DNA of 64,000 bases from Wyeomyia smithii (taxonomy: Eukaryota; Arthropoda; Insecta; Diptera; Culicidae). A program made the position numbers and the translations under genes. A model generated the notes under the pieces. The model made no database searches. It had not been told where the DNA came from and saw only the letters and a list, made by a program, of their open reading frames with translations. The stretch lies in the NCBI RefSeq assembly GCF_029784165.1, contig NC_073695.1:242332089-242396088 (forward strand), in the 5' to 3' direction. Shown here piece by piece: positions 43,914 to 55,904 of this stretch (position 1 is its first letter; each line of letters starts with the position of its first letter).

Positions 43914-45605
43914 ATGCGTGGCCTTTCTCCCGAGCAAAGAAAGCGAATTGTGCACAAATGGGCACCGTGAGTGGTCTTTCTATAAGAAAATTAGCCAGAA
44001 AAAAAGGTATAAGTGTCGGAGCAGCTCAAACCGCATTGCGGAAGTATTGTGAAGAGTGCACATTTACTGATGCCCCAAGACGTGGTAGAAAACCCGGGCC
44101 TGTGATCCCACAATGGACAAAAAGGTTAAGGAATACTACAAGCGGCATCCTTCAGTATCAGTACGAGATGTGGCGAGAAAGCTTGGAACCTCGGCGAGTA
44201 ACGTTATGCGTGCCAAGGGAAGAATGGGTCTGCAGACCCGTCGGAAGCAGAAGCAGCCAAAACGAAGGTGCTTATTACGGGAGTCACTTCACGGTGAAAT
44301 CAGAGTGAAGTGAACATAATCCTATTACGGGACTCACGTAAGTGAGAAAAACGTCGCGAAGTGACATATGCCGTGGAATCTGGGTTATTATGAGTGTCAT
44401 ATCATTGAAGTGAGAACGGAAAAAGCGACGTTTCGCGTGGAATTATTTCACGACCATTTTGAACGGTGAAATGATTCCACGAAGCTGCCATAAGTCTTAA
44501 AGTTGATTGATTTGTGATCTAATGGTAAATATTGGATTTATTCTTCAGTAACGAAGCGAATCAGAGTTTGATCCGTGCCTTAAAGCGGTCAAATTTTCAT
44601 TTTTTTTTGCCCGATGAAAAAAATGCAAACTAGTTCAGGAAATTTTCGATACCGAAAAAAACATTTTTTTTGATGCCGAATGTCTTAGAAATGCAGAACA
44701 CGTCAAGATCTGGTGTTATCTAAAAAAACGGGAAAAAACGACTTTTTGGGACTTGGACATTTTTGAGCTGGGAAACAATCTCATTTCATTTGTCCTATTC
44801 TCAATTTCATTTTACAGTCAATCTCACTTCACGGAGGTGATTTTTGTCACCTCACTTGAGGTGGAATCGGGAATAGGTCTAAAAAAGTGGAGTGAGCGTG
44901 AGAGTGAAATATATTTCACCGTGAAGTGATCCCGTAATAAGCACCGAAATCCAAAACAAGCTGAATCTGTGAAACCGAGAGCTCGGAAGCTTTATGACAA
45001 ACTTCTGACCAAAAAAATGGGGTGTGTTATCATGGATGACGAAACCTACATAAAACTGGACTATAAGACTCTGCCAGGACCGCAATTTTATACATCACCG
45101 AAGGGAAAGGAAAGCCATTAACACCGAAAAATTCGGCAAGAAGGTAATGGTTTGGCAGGCCATTTGTGAATGTGGGAAAACATCTCGTCCATTCATTACG
45201 AATGACAATGAATGGTAAAATTTACGTGAAAGAGTGTTTGCAGAAAAGGTTGTTGCCCATGGTTAAGCAGCATAACAATCCTCCAATCTTTTGGCCCGAT
45301 CTTGCTTCCTGCCATTACTCTAAGGATGCACTAGGGTGGTATAAAACAAATAATGTCACATGTGTTCTAAAGGAGATGAATCCTCCCAACTACCCTGAAA
45401 TTCGCCCTATTAAAACTTTTTGGGCTTTGACCAAGGCAAAGCTTAGGAAATATGTCAAACCAGCGGACAATGTTGAAAAATTTAAAAAAGATTGGCTTAA
45501 AGTGGTAAAAATGGTCGGAGAACACACTGTGCAAACTCTTAAGAGTAGTGTTAAGAGAAAAGTTAGAGAACTCGCGTATCCTACGAAAAATAAACTGGAA
45601 AAAAA
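43914..45605 (+). pseudogene. Mosquito-type DD37E mariner transposase, frameshifted, catalytic E replaced
   Basis: From ATG 43914 the frame reads MRGLSPEQRKRIVHKWAP, then shifts near 43965 (LSIRKLARKKGISVG, CTFTDAPRRGRK) and again near 44105 (KEYYKRHPSVSVRDVARKLG, two helix-turn-helix units). The MITE interrupts just after QTRRKQKQPKR. The catalytic part resumes at 44949: CVIMDDETYIKLDY (first Asp), a further shift near 45120, then IFWPDLASCHYS (second Asp). Thirty-seven residues later, in PEIRPIKTFW, the expected Glu is Lys (AAA where GAA is expected). The enzyme would cut and paste at TA; this copy cannot. Confidence 0.85.
44267..44945. mobile_element. 679-bp MITE with GGTGCTTATTACGGGA termini, 3-bp TSD
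   Basis: The left end GGTGCTTATTACGGGAGTCA and the inverse of the right end GGTGCTTATTACGGGATCAC match and continue through TTCACGGTGAAAT. GAA flanks both (44264-44266, 44946-44948). Many GTGAAGTG/CACTTCAC subterminal copies occur. About 44560-44790 is a dispersed repeat also seen near 19380 and 32900, so the MITE has absorbed other sequence. It inserted in the mariner transposase. Confidence 0.85.
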
Positions 45606-45724
45606 TGAAACTGGAAAGAAAACACTTATTATCTATATTTCAGAACAAAATGACCCGCAAAATCCTGTATTTTTTGTTTTATTCAAGAAAGAAGATGTAT
45701 TTATAATTTTCGGAACAGTCTTTA

Positions 45725-47090
45725 AGCGGCTCTTCAGCGCTAAAACTGTGACTATTTTTTTTTTCAGATTAAAGGTTAATGCGGGACCTCTAATGTTTAT
45801 CTCCATATTCGATCGAATGCCTTTTCCACTTGAGAGTTGCGTTCATCTACGTTGCATTTTTTAACGCTAAATGCTGAAAACTATTATGAAAATCAAATTT
45901 ATATTCCAGGGAGTTTTTTTTTGAAAACTTTCGCCACCCAATAGATTATTGGGGTGTTTTTAGCAATATTGTACAGCACTACGATACTAATTTAATAATG
46001 AAAATGTTCATACCAAAAAATTCAGCGACATAGACTCATATATATTTCATTTTTCAAATTATCATTTACAAATGACAGATTTCGACAGATGATATCAGAA
46101 GTTGTAACATTAACGTTTTCGTGTGACTGAAAAATAGATTTTTTTCGTGTTAATTTATATTTCGGCAATGCAATTGTAACAATTTCAGTTTGGAACATTT
46201 AATAGAGTCTTGAACTTGTTCCAAGCCATCAAGATCAACAGGTTTTTTTCGATAAATCAAAGACCAATGTACTGTACTGTGCTATACAAGTTGTGCATGT
46301 GAGCTACGACACTTGAAGATCTGAGTCAGATGTCGAGGGTTACTAAATGGACTTTACTAAAAGCATGGAAAATGATAGTTTTGATCTATATCTGAAAGAT
46401 TTGAAGTACTCTGAAGGTTATAAAAGAGCCATTCAACTTGCGAATGATTTAAATATCTTGGCAGTAAAATGAAGAATAAGATTGCTTGGTTTTCAAGTCA
46501 TAGAAAGTTTTAAGACTATTGAAACAATACACAAACAATAACCCTAACGCATTTGAATTTAAAGAAAGCAATGAATGTTTAATCGTAAATATATGTACAA
46601 CTATGTTTCCATCACAGATTTTGGTATAAAGTTCTTCGAAAACTTTTGAAGGAACCATGCTTACAAATCATATACAAAGATGTTATGGCAGCAGAGTTTA
46701 AATTTACTGTGATAGCTGTTAGTATTTGCTTGGCATTATCGTATGGGAACGTTTTGCATTCATTCAGTGCAACATAAATCAATCCTTAACTGGAAACCAC
46801 GTTACCAACTTAATTCATTTCAACTTCAAATACATTTTCGGCTGATTATGATCACAACTTCTATCAATCTCAAATCAAAGTAGCACGAATGGTGTTTATG
46901 TAGCTATGTGGATCGCCAAAGGTAGCCGATGTTAAGATAAAGATAAACCCGTTTCACTTCAGTACGACTTGAACTGCCTTCCAGATCTGTCGCATTTTAC
47001 CAACAGCTCGAGGCTTGTCTTAGACTACCGAGAGATATTGCAAATTTTCCGCTTTCAACAAGTAATCTTTTTTAAAGAGTATCTGTTGAA
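45725..47090. other. No gene recognised
   Basis: AT-rich sequence without a supported feature. The minus frame at 46449-46658 has no recognisable product. Confidence 0.45.
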
Positions 47091-47099
47091 TCGCAAAGT

Positions 47100-48830
47100 A
47101 TTGGATTTGTTTTTAACGTTTAACGAGTGATTAATGTGTAAATTTGTGTTGACAAAATTTGTGAAAAGTGAAAGTGAAGTGAATTTTGTCCTGAAATGCC
47201 AGGACGAATTAAAAAAGCTCGCTTCGATGCGGCTACGAGGAAACGTGAGAATTTGAAGCTCATTCTGAGCAAAATGCCGGTATGAAGAAAGCTAAAGTTC
47301 CACCTATTGTGGTAATAGTTGCAAATTTTAAAGCTCTTCGTTCAGAACTTTCATCATTTGTTACTGATGTGGAAGTTCATTTTCAAATTGGCCGCCGAGG
47401 CGAACTTCGTATTTTGGCCGAATCTTGAAGGCCATAAACATCTATTACAGTATTTGACTGAAAAGATGTAAAAATTTTATACATATGACGCCAAAACGAG
47501 AAACCGTTTAAGGCTGTTTTGAAAGGTCTTTCAAATGACCAAACTATTGAGGAAATTAAAGATTGTCTGACGGAATTACTTGGTTTTCCCCCCAACCAAG
47601 TAATTTTGATGAAACGTAAATCCAACGCAAATTTTAACAATACTGGAATACACCAGGAAAAATACTTGGTATATTTTGATCGTACCAAAGTAAGTAATTT
47701 AAAATTAAAAAAAAAGCAAGTGTTTTATTCAATGTGCGAGTAAAGTGGAAGAGTTCAAGAGACATGGAGGTATCCATAATATCACGCAATGCCGGAACTG
47801 TCAAGCCTATGGTCATGAAACTCGTAACTGCCATATGGCAACAAAATGCATGATTTGTGGTGACTCTTCCCTTCAAGATGTCCTTTACATCTGTCCTGAG
47901 AAAGAGATCACTAATAATTTTAAATGTGTAAATTGTGGGGGTAAACACAAATCAAACTTCTTTGATTGTCCTGTTAGGTCGAAAATTATTTCCTCAAGAC
48001 AACGGAGGTATTTAAAACAACCTGTTGTCAATAATATGAATGTGGGTAATCGATAGACTTTCAATACTGTTCAGGCAACACCAGCCTTTCCTGTAGTTGT
48101 GGTAATAATTCAAATTTAGAAAACAACAAATTGAAAACGAATAATCCTGTTCAGGCACCACCGGGCATTTCATATGCTAGTGTCCTTTCAGGTAAAATTT
48201 CGAATTCAAACAGCAACAAGCCTTTCGTGTTTAGTGTTGAAAAGTCCGCCAGTATTGATTTAGTCCAACTCCCGAGAAGATTGAATACCTACAACAATCC
48301 ATGCTGCAGCTAATGTCTGTTTTGTTGAACTGTAACTCGATGTACGAGGCTGTTCAAGAAGGTATAAAATTTACAACTAATATTGTTATGAAATTGAAAT
48401 TCAGCAATGAATTTAAATAATGCTGTAAATTTTCTAAATTAGAATCCTCGCTCTTTAATAGCGAAAGAAGATGATTTTTTTAATTTTTTAACAGTCCATG
48501 GTGTGCATATTGCAGTTGTGACTGAAACGCGTTTAAAGCCTAATATTAAACTAAAAACGAAACCCCAACTATATAGTTCACAGGTTCGATAGAATTGATG
48601 TTGCCGGAGGTGGAGTTGCAATAGTTATCCACTGTCGAAGAAAACATCGTGTTATGCCCCATCTTGAAACGAAGGTTATTGAAAGTTTGGGAATTGAAAT
48701 CGAAACAGATATTGGTATTTTATTTATAGCCGCAGTGTATTTACCTTTTCAATGCACTGATGAGCAGAAAAATCATTTTAAGGGAGATTTACAAAAGCTC
48801 ACGAGAAATAAATTTTGTTACTTTATTTCC
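47100..48830 (+). pseudogene. Jockey-clade LINE relic: ORF1 and the start of ORF2
   Basis: Several frames match the ORF1 at 55891-57255 in order: VEVHFQIGRRGELRI, LKGLSNDQTIEEIKD, LLGFPPNQVILMKRKS, then knuckles CRNCQAYGHETRNC, CMICGDSS and CVNCGGKHKSNFFDC (47780-47980). ORF2 begins near 48420 and runs through the endonuclease segment HLETKVIESLGIEIETDIGI and FKGDLQKLTRN (48660-48815), then stops matching. Numerous frameshifts and stops. It is a sister lineage of the 53-57 kb element, truncated at its 3' side. Confidence 0.75.
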
Positions 48831-49240
48831 TGGAAGCAATACAACTGTCCCGTTTTCACTAGTGCTCTGTTTGGTTGAATCAGTTGACTTCATAAATAAT
48901 AAATTCATCTGTATATTTAATCGGCTTTGATCATATTCTGGGTTTATCTGAAAAAATTGCAAAACACGTACTTCAGTAAATTTTACCAAAGTTCTCGTAA
49001 TAGTTTGACAGTTAAATTTTCCGAGTTCCGTAACTATTTATTGGGTATCTCGGTAAAACATTGCCGAGAATCTCGTTAAAGTTCGACAGGTTTTCAACTT
49101 TTGTTTTCACAGAATCTCTGTATTTTAATGTATTACCGAAATTTTTACCGGGATCTCAGCTGTTGAAATCTCGATAATGTATTTTACCGTGCTCGGTGAT
49201 AATATCTAAGTGAGAAATTCGCAGTAGATGCGGTTAGGCT
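48830..49240. repeat. Dispersed repeat with CTCGGTAA motifs, no gene
   Basis: Phrases such as TATCTCGGTAAAA, GCCGAGAATCTCG and TTTACCGTGCTCGG recur here and again at 51370-51480 (GGTCTCGGTATTTTTTGCCG). It is an old non-coding repeat. Confidence 0.45.
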
Positions 49241-49405
49241 AGCGAACCTATACATTAGAGAAATGACAAGACACTCACCGTTAAGGCAACTGTCAACATC
49301 AAAACGGGCGAGTTGTATCATTTTGCATTGCCGTTATCCGTTTTGATGTTGACAGTTGCCTTAACGGTGAGTGTCTTGTCATTTCTCTAATGTATAGGTT
49401 CGCTA
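49241..49405. mobile_element. Perfect long palindrome with 9-bp flanking duplication (foldback/MULE-like MITE)
   Basis: Left arm 49241-49307 and right arm 49338-49404 are exact inverse complements over 67 bp, with a 30-nt loop. GGTTAGGCT flanks both sides (49232-49240, 49406-49414). A 9-bp duplication is typical of Mutator-like elements. It lies about 160 bp before tRNA-Gly. Transcripts would fold into a perfect dsRNA hairpin. Confidence 0.9.
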
Positions 49406-49567
49406 GGTTAGGCTGAGTTGAAGAGGATGAACCCATCTCGCGCGTACTGGATGAATTTTGTTTGTATTCATCAGCAAACTGTTTCAGTGTACGAAACAGA
49501 TAGCAACTTCCAAAAACAAACTGAAGCGTTCACGACTGCTTTTGCGCAGCATACCGGCATTCATCAA

Positions 49568-49638
49568 GCATCGGTGGTTCAGTGGTAGAATGCTCGCCTG
49601 CCACGCGGGCGGCCCGGGTTCGATTCCCGGCCGATGCA
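49568..49638 (+). tRNA. tRNA-Gly (GCC)
   Basis: A 71-nt cloverleaf: acceptor GCATCGG pairs with CCGATGC, discriminator A. Box A TGGTTCAGTGG, anticodon loop CTGCCAC with GCC, box B GGTTCGATTCC. TTTTT at 49647-49651 is the polymerase III terminator. Stems are intact; it is likely functional. Confidence 0.97.
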
Positions 49639-50103
49639 GCTGAAACTTTTTGCTTGTTTGTTTCACAATAGATCACAGTATCATAACCGAACGTTTTGAT
49701 TTAAGAGCACCTAATAATTGGAAAAAAAACAGTTTGATGTTAACTCATTTATTTTTCGGTTTAAATATCATACGTATTGTATTGAAGCATGCTACTGTAA
49801 CTCATTACACATTGAAGCTGGATAAGCGAACATTTATGATTGACTAATGGTATCAATGGTAAAGTTAGTTTCTTTAGCATAATCGGAGTAGTGTAAATTT
49901 TATATCTTAACAGTAAGAGCGTATTTTTTCTTTGGCTCGTGGTGAAATTGCTGTTGATTCGTAATTCTACTTTAATTGTTTTGTGTTAAGGTTACGTTTC
50001 AATTACACCAATTAGAATGATTAATATGCTTAACACTTAGCTAGTTTTGCACGCATCAAAAACCTTGGCCTACTTGTGCTTCTTTAACGCACATACACAC
50101 AAT

Positions 50104-50215
50104 TTACAACCTCTCCGGTCTGTCATCTGGTGGCCGTTTGCAGAAGCAATCCGGTGGACAAGCGGTCGGACTGTTGTCGGTGGGACAGTACGTGCATCGC
50201 TGCTGGTACTCGTCA
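50104..50215 (-). CDS. Candidate last coding exon of a host gene, Cys-rich
   Basis: On minus a strong 3' splice site (CCTCTCTTCTCCAG, 50216-50229) opens a frame in phase 1: DEYQQRCTYCPTDNSPTACP, then PDCFCKRPPDDRPERL and a stop at 50104-50106. Five cysteines within some 25 residues and high GC set it apart from its surroundings. The 3'UTR would run left across 50100-49960 with an ATTAAA-like signal near 49970. I found no upstream exon on minus to 52 kb, so the gene body may lie beyond insertions or the intron may be long. The product is unknown; a secreted Cys-rich or peptide-hormone-like protein is possible, but I cannot name one. Confidence 0.45.
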
Positions 50216-50219
50216 CTGG

Positions 50220-51890
50220 AGAAGAGAGGGAATGAAATTTTTTCTTTAAGTACAATTAATCACTACAATCGCGAACCATTTCAACATGCATGTATTGAAA
50301 TGGTTTGCATAAAACCATTCTTGATTTGAAAGCTGGAATAGAATTGGTTAATTATAGTCCATTGAGGCATGTCTGTCGGGTTGCCTGGAATGATCTGGTT
50401 GTTAATAGAGAAATCAAACTCATTTATTAATTACTACATTAATTAAAACTCGATTACGACTCATTATAGTAATCAAGTCGGTAATTGAATAAATAATCAC
50501 TTGATTGGAATAGGAGATACCTTCGCTATTGGCGGGCAGCCTCCTTTTTAAGCCAAGGGTTTACTGCAATTTGTTTCCTTGTGAAATGAAGCTTACAATG
50601 AGAGCAAGAGTCTTCTCCTTCTCAGCAGTGCCTGAAAACAAGCAAACAAAACGGTTTTCAACAAGCTGTGATTCTAGCTTAGATAGAAGACAGTCGAACA
50701 AGGGCAGGAGAAAGGGATGATGGGTTGTTTAACGAGGTGCACCGATCGAAGGGTCTTGCTGCCTTATTCCCGGAACGGTGTTCTTAATTTGGCAGAACAC
50801 AGTTTTGTCGAGATGGTTTTTTTTGCCCGACCATCACGTCTCTGATCACGTTGTTTTGGGAAATAACTTGACGCGTAAAGTAGGAATAGGAGGGAACACT
50901 ATCTTCAATAACGACAACATGTCTTTATGAAGGGTGTAATTGAATTGCTCGGATTATGTCCCTCTCTTGAGAGGGATTTGTTTTCGTGTTGCGTTTTGGA
51001 ATCTGTTCGACAATTCGACTGTCGCAGTGGTAATGACTATGTGATAAGCCATTGTAAGCGAATAAAGTTTTGTAGAATTACCATAGATACCGTGGTTTTG
51101 GTAGAAAAGTATGCTTACTATCGTGTAGTGCGCAGATCAGTGTTTTAATAAGGAACAAAAGCTGAACGAGCTCTTATTACCGGCATTATCAAAAACATAT
51201 AGGAATTACACAAGATAGCAGTTGGTCTTTGGAAAAATCAAACTTGATTATTCTCTCTTGAACACCAAACACAACTGTTCTCTTTTCTAAAAGGCCGTTC
51301 CAAAACACGTGGTTCTGCTACGGTTTGAAAATTCATAGAAATTTTTGTTACACACTTAAAATCTACTGCCTGGTCTCGGTATTTTTTGCCGAGAACGGCA
51401 CCACTGAGTGCTCGGTTAAAAAAATAATGACCGCTGTCACATTTTTCCGTAAATCTCGGTTCACCTAACTGAAGCTTCGGCACAAAATATCCGTAATCCT
51501 GGTAGTGATCACGATCATTATATGACCGGAAAATGTCTCCGGAACCGTTTACCTATTCTGGTCATCCGCTACGGCAACATAAAAACCAAAATACCTTTCT
51601 TTTGGATGATGTTAAGCTTAAATTGGTTTAAAAAAAAACAAGAAAACTGAAACATTTCATTTAAACATATTCGCTCGTTTTTTTGGTACATGTGTGCCAT
51701 AATCAAACCGTGCCAAAAGTGAAACGTGCTCAAATCAAACAGAATCTGTAGTCTCAGGATGAAATATAAAACTATCGTTGTATTACGTCAACTTCGCGGT
51801 CGTTATTTCGATACCACCCTCCTACTTTTTAATTTTGAAGCTTGAGGTATCCAATCCTTGTTCAACATTTAGAGTTGCTGCACGAAACCA
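50220..51890. other. No gene recognised; possible intron of the candidate exon
   Basis: AT-rich sequence. 51366-51490 holds the CTCGGTAT repeat also seen at 49000-49190. If 50104-50215 is an exon, this would be its upstream intron. Confidence 0.35.
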
Positions 51891-52460
51891 ATTATATGGC
51901 CACAGACAAACCAGACGTGTCTCTTCGAAGAAAAATCTTGAAAAATCTTCGTCCTCATTCGAACCGTTACACTCGTGCGCCATCATGTGAGCTTATCGCC
52001 TACTAACTTCTTTTCGTAAAACGGTTTTTGTCTTTGTTAATGGGTGTGCGCGTTTGCTTAATTTAACACCAGCGGCATTACTGATGGTTTTTGTCTTTGA
52101 TAATAATCGTGCACGCTTGCTTATAGCGACATTAGCGGAATTATTGCCCACTAAGCAAAATTTCAAAATTACCGTTATTTTTCTGGTCGATGAAATGGGA
52201 CACCCAAAACAATGTACAACTCTAAGAGATGGTGCTGTAGTGTTAGTGGTAGTTAAATCGAAATTTCAACGAGCATTTTGCTTAATGACCGAAAAAACTG
52301 CTATTAGTTACTCTGTTTTTATATTATTCTAACTTTCTTGTGCTTACTTTTACTATATTCAATCTATTTTTATCAAAAAACTTGATTTTGCTGTACTACT
52401 GTACTTGAGTCAACGGAGCTGGTCAAGAAAATCAAGTTTCTTGATAAAAATAGATTGCAT
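51890..52460. repeat. Repeat unit with long inverted arms
   Basis: 51904-52200 is repeated directly at 52798-53002 plus 57431-57520 (CGTAAAACGGTTTTTGTCTT, CACTAAGCAAAATTT). 52200-52345 is repeated inverted at 57545-57640. Near the centre, about 52340-52390 is the inverse of 52428-52464 plus 52777-52790; AATCTATTTTTATCAA is part of the arm. The right arm is split by a hAT-type MITE. Confidence 0.65.
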
Positions 52461-52464
52461 ATAG

Positions 52465-52776
52465 CAGCGCTTCTCGACCTTTTTTCTCCCGCGTACCCCT
52501 TGGCGATATTTTTCATATCGATTGTACCCCCTGGTTTGAAATGTTCTCGCAGAGTGGGAGAGAGTAGTGGTAAATCTTGTTGTGGTAGTCTAGTTAAGGT
52601 TGCAAATTGAACTATGGTTTATTTGATTGCTACAGTCATGCTTTAAGATCAAAATTGAACAACAAAATAATTATAAAGAAAAATGGCTTTGTCCGCCATC
52701 ACTGATTTTTCTTTCACGTACCCCCTGAAAGACGCGTACCGCCAGGGATACGCGTACCCCAGGTTGAGAACCGCTG
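52465..52776. mobile_element. hAT-type MITE, 312 bp
   Basis: It begins CAGCGCTTCTCGACCTTTTT, and its right end inverse is CAGCGGTTCTCAACCTGGGG. The exact 8-bp duplication GCATATAG flanks it (52457-52464, 52777-52784). CGCGTACCCC repeats lie under both ends, as in Charlie-like hAT elements. No coding sequence. Confidence 0.9.
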
Positions 52777-53243
52777 GCATATAGTAAAAGCACAGATAAA
52801 CAGACGTGCCTCTTCGAACAAAAATGCTGAAAAATATTCGTCCTTATTCGAAACGATAAACTCATGTGATGTGAGCTTATTGCCTACTAACGTGTTTTCG
52901 TAAAACGGTTTTTGTCTTTGCTAATGGGTATACACGCTTGCTTAAATCAACACAAGCGGCATTACTGATGGTTTTTCTCTTTGATAATAAAAAAGCACGA
53001 TTTTTTTTTTTTTTTTTTTTTTAAGGGGGGATTTGTTAGTAGCTTAAGTATTTATGATAAATATTAGTAAATAATGAGTATGTGTGTCCAATCACAAATG
53101 GTGACTTCTCAACACTGTTAGAAATTTGTAATTTTAATTGTTAGGATTTGTTTGCTTTCGCAATTAGGACTTATCATTCGTAGGGATTTAAACCTACTTG
53201 TCAGAAAAGGGGAAGTAAACTTACAACTAACTTAATTGCTAAC

Positions 53244-55904
53244 TTATTGGCTATAAAGAGAGCTTATCGTAGCAATTGAGGATTGCAACGATTTTTGTCG
53301 AAAATTGTTAATAATTTTATTTGACATAGCTTCTAATGGTTCAACACCAGTAAATCTATGTAATTCGAGTGTACCAAACCAAGGAGGACGCTTCAAAATC
53401 ATTTTCAGAATTTTATTCTGAATCCTTTGGAGCGTTTTCTTCCTTGTTGAACAGCAACTTGACCAGATCGGTACAGCATAAAGCATTGCTGGTCTAAAAA
53501 TTTGTTTGTAAATCAAAAGTTTGTTGTTTAAACAAAGTTTAGAATTCTTGTTAATGAGAGGATATAAACATCTCGTATATTTGATGCACTTGGCTTGTAT
53601 ACTCTCAATGTGCTCTTTGAAAATAAGTTTTTTATCATAAATTAGTCCCAAGTACTTAACCTTGTCGGACCAACTTAAAATAACCCCATTCATCTTGACA
53701 ACGTGATTATTGTTTGGCTTGAGGAAAGAAGCCCTAGGCTTATGCGGAAAAATTATCATTTGAGTTTTAGAAGCATTGGGAGAGATTTTCCACTTTTGCA
53801 AGTAGGAAGAAAAAATATCTAAACTTTTCTGCAATCGACTGCATATGACACGAAGACTTTTTCCTTTTACGGAAATGCTTGTGTCATCGCAGAACAATGA
53901 CTTTGTGCATCCTGGAGGCAAATCAGGAAGATCTGAAGTGAATATGTTGTACAGGACTGGACCCAAGACTGAACCTTGAGGTACACCTGCTCTGACAGGA
54001 AATCTATCAGATTTTGAATTCTGATAGACAACCTGCAGAGTTCGATCAGTAAGATAATTTTTTAAAATTTTGATTAGGAAAATTGGAAAATTAAAAGTTT
54101 GCAATTTCGCAATCAAACCTTTATGCCAAACACTGTCGAATGCTTTTTCTATGTCTAAAAGAGCAGCTCCAGTGGAATAACCTTCAGATTTGTTAGCTCG
54201 TATCATATTAGTAACTCTGAGCAATTGATGAGTTGTGGAATGCCCATGGCGAAATCCAAACTGTTCATTTGCAAAAATTGAATTTTCGTTGATGTGTGAC
54301 ATCATTCTGTTAAGAATAACTCTCTCAAACAGTTTACTTATTGAAGAAAGCAAACTGATTGGTCGATAACTTGAAACTTCAGCTGGGTTCTTATCCGGTT
54401 TTAAAATGGGAGTAATTTTTGCATTTTTCCATAATTTGGGAAAATATGTAATTTTGAAGCAGCAATTGAAAATTTTCACTAAAAATTCCATTGTGCTCTC
54501 AGGGAGATGTTTGATTAATATATTAAAGATTCCATCGTCACCAGGTGCTTTCATATTTTTGAAATTTTAAATAATTGATTCAATCTCATTCAAGTTAGTT
54601 TCAATTATTTCTGCAGGTAAAAAATTCTGGGAAGAAATTAAATCAAATTGACGTGTGACTTCATTTTCAATTGGACTCACAAAATTCAAATTTGAGTTAT
54701 GAACACTCTCAAACTGCTGAGCAAGTCTTTGAGCCTTTTGTTCATTGGATACAAGAAAACGTTCACCATCTTTTAAAACTGGAATAGGCTTTGAAGGTAT
54801 CTTAAGAATCTTCGACAGCTTCCAAAAAGGTTTTGAATATGGTTTAAATTTTTCAACTTTAGTCTCAAAATTTTGATTTCTCAGAAGAGTAAATCTATGT
54901 TTAATCTCTTTCTGTAAATCTTTATAAATAGTTTTAAAAACAGGGTCACGAGAACGTTGATATTGACGTCTGCGGACATTTTTCAAACGAATTAGAAGTT
55001 GAAGATTTTCGTCAATTATTGGTGAATCAAATTTCACTTGAGCCTTTGGAACAGAATAATTCCTGGCATCAACAATTGCACATTTTAATGCTTCCAAAGC
55101 GGAATCAATATTCACTTCGTTTTGCAAATCAAGCTCATTATTGAAATTTCTCTCAATATAATTTTTGTATCTTTCCCAATTAGCTTTGTTATAATTAAAA
55201 ACAGAGCTCATAGGGTTTAAAACTGATTCATGTGATAAAGAAAAAGTTATTGGAAGATGGTCAGAATCAAAGTCAGCATGTGTGATCAAATCACTACATA
55301 CATGACTTTGATCTGTCAGCACCAAATCAATTGTTGAAGGGTTTCTTACAGAAGAAAAGCATGTAGGACTATTCGGAGACAAAATAGAATAGTATCCTGA
55401 AGAACAATCATTGAATAAAATTTTGCCATTGGAATTACTTTGAGAATTATTCCATGAACGATGTTTAGCGTTAAAATCGCCGATTATGAAAAATTTCGAA
55501 CGATTTCTGGTGAGTTTTTGTAAATCACCTTTAAAATAATTTCTGAGCTCGCGTGTGCATTGAAATGGTAAATATGCTGCGGCAATAAATAAAATCCCAA
55601 GTTCAGTTTGAACTTCAATTCCCAAAGTTTCAATAACTTTCGTCTCAAGATGGGGAAGAGCACGATGTTTGATTCGGCGATGAATAACAATTGCAACTCC
55701 ACCGCCGGATCCCTGAATCCTATCATATCTATGAACCACGTAATTGGGATCATATTTTAATTTTATGTTAGGTTTCAAAAATGTTTCAGTAATAATTGCA
55801 ATATGCACATTATTTACTGTTAAAAAATTAAAAAGCTCATTCTCATTGGCCTTCAATGAGCGAGCATTCCAATTTAATATTTTAATTGTTTTATTTAAAA
55901 TCAT
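53244..55904 (-). pseudogene. LINE ORF2: endonuclease and reverse transcriptase, one in-frame stop
   Basis: The endonuclease comes first (ILNWNARSL, ITETFLKP, IIGDFNAKH, SDHLPITF all present, so the nuclease looks competent). A linker leads to the RT: APGDDGI, SYRPISLLSS, ALLDIEKAFDSVWH, AGVPQGSVLGP, then FCDDTS where the family has FADDT, and KYLGLIYD; it ends IATISSLYSQ at 53244. The frame is broken only by TAA at 54567-54569, between the nuclease and RT. The related fragment at 58.9 kb has CAA (Gln) there, so a single C-to-T change explains it. No frameshift was found across 887 codons. Confidence 0.9.

Larger units (their letters stand above)
43761..45722 (+). mobile_element. DD37E-type mariner element, dead, split by a MITE
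   Basis: The ends GACCGTTCCGATAATTATAA and (inverse) GACTGTTCCGAAAATTATAA lie inside TA flanks. It contains one transposase gene and a 679-bp MITE at 44267-44945. Without the MITE it is about 1.28 kb, normal for this group. Confidence 0.75.
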
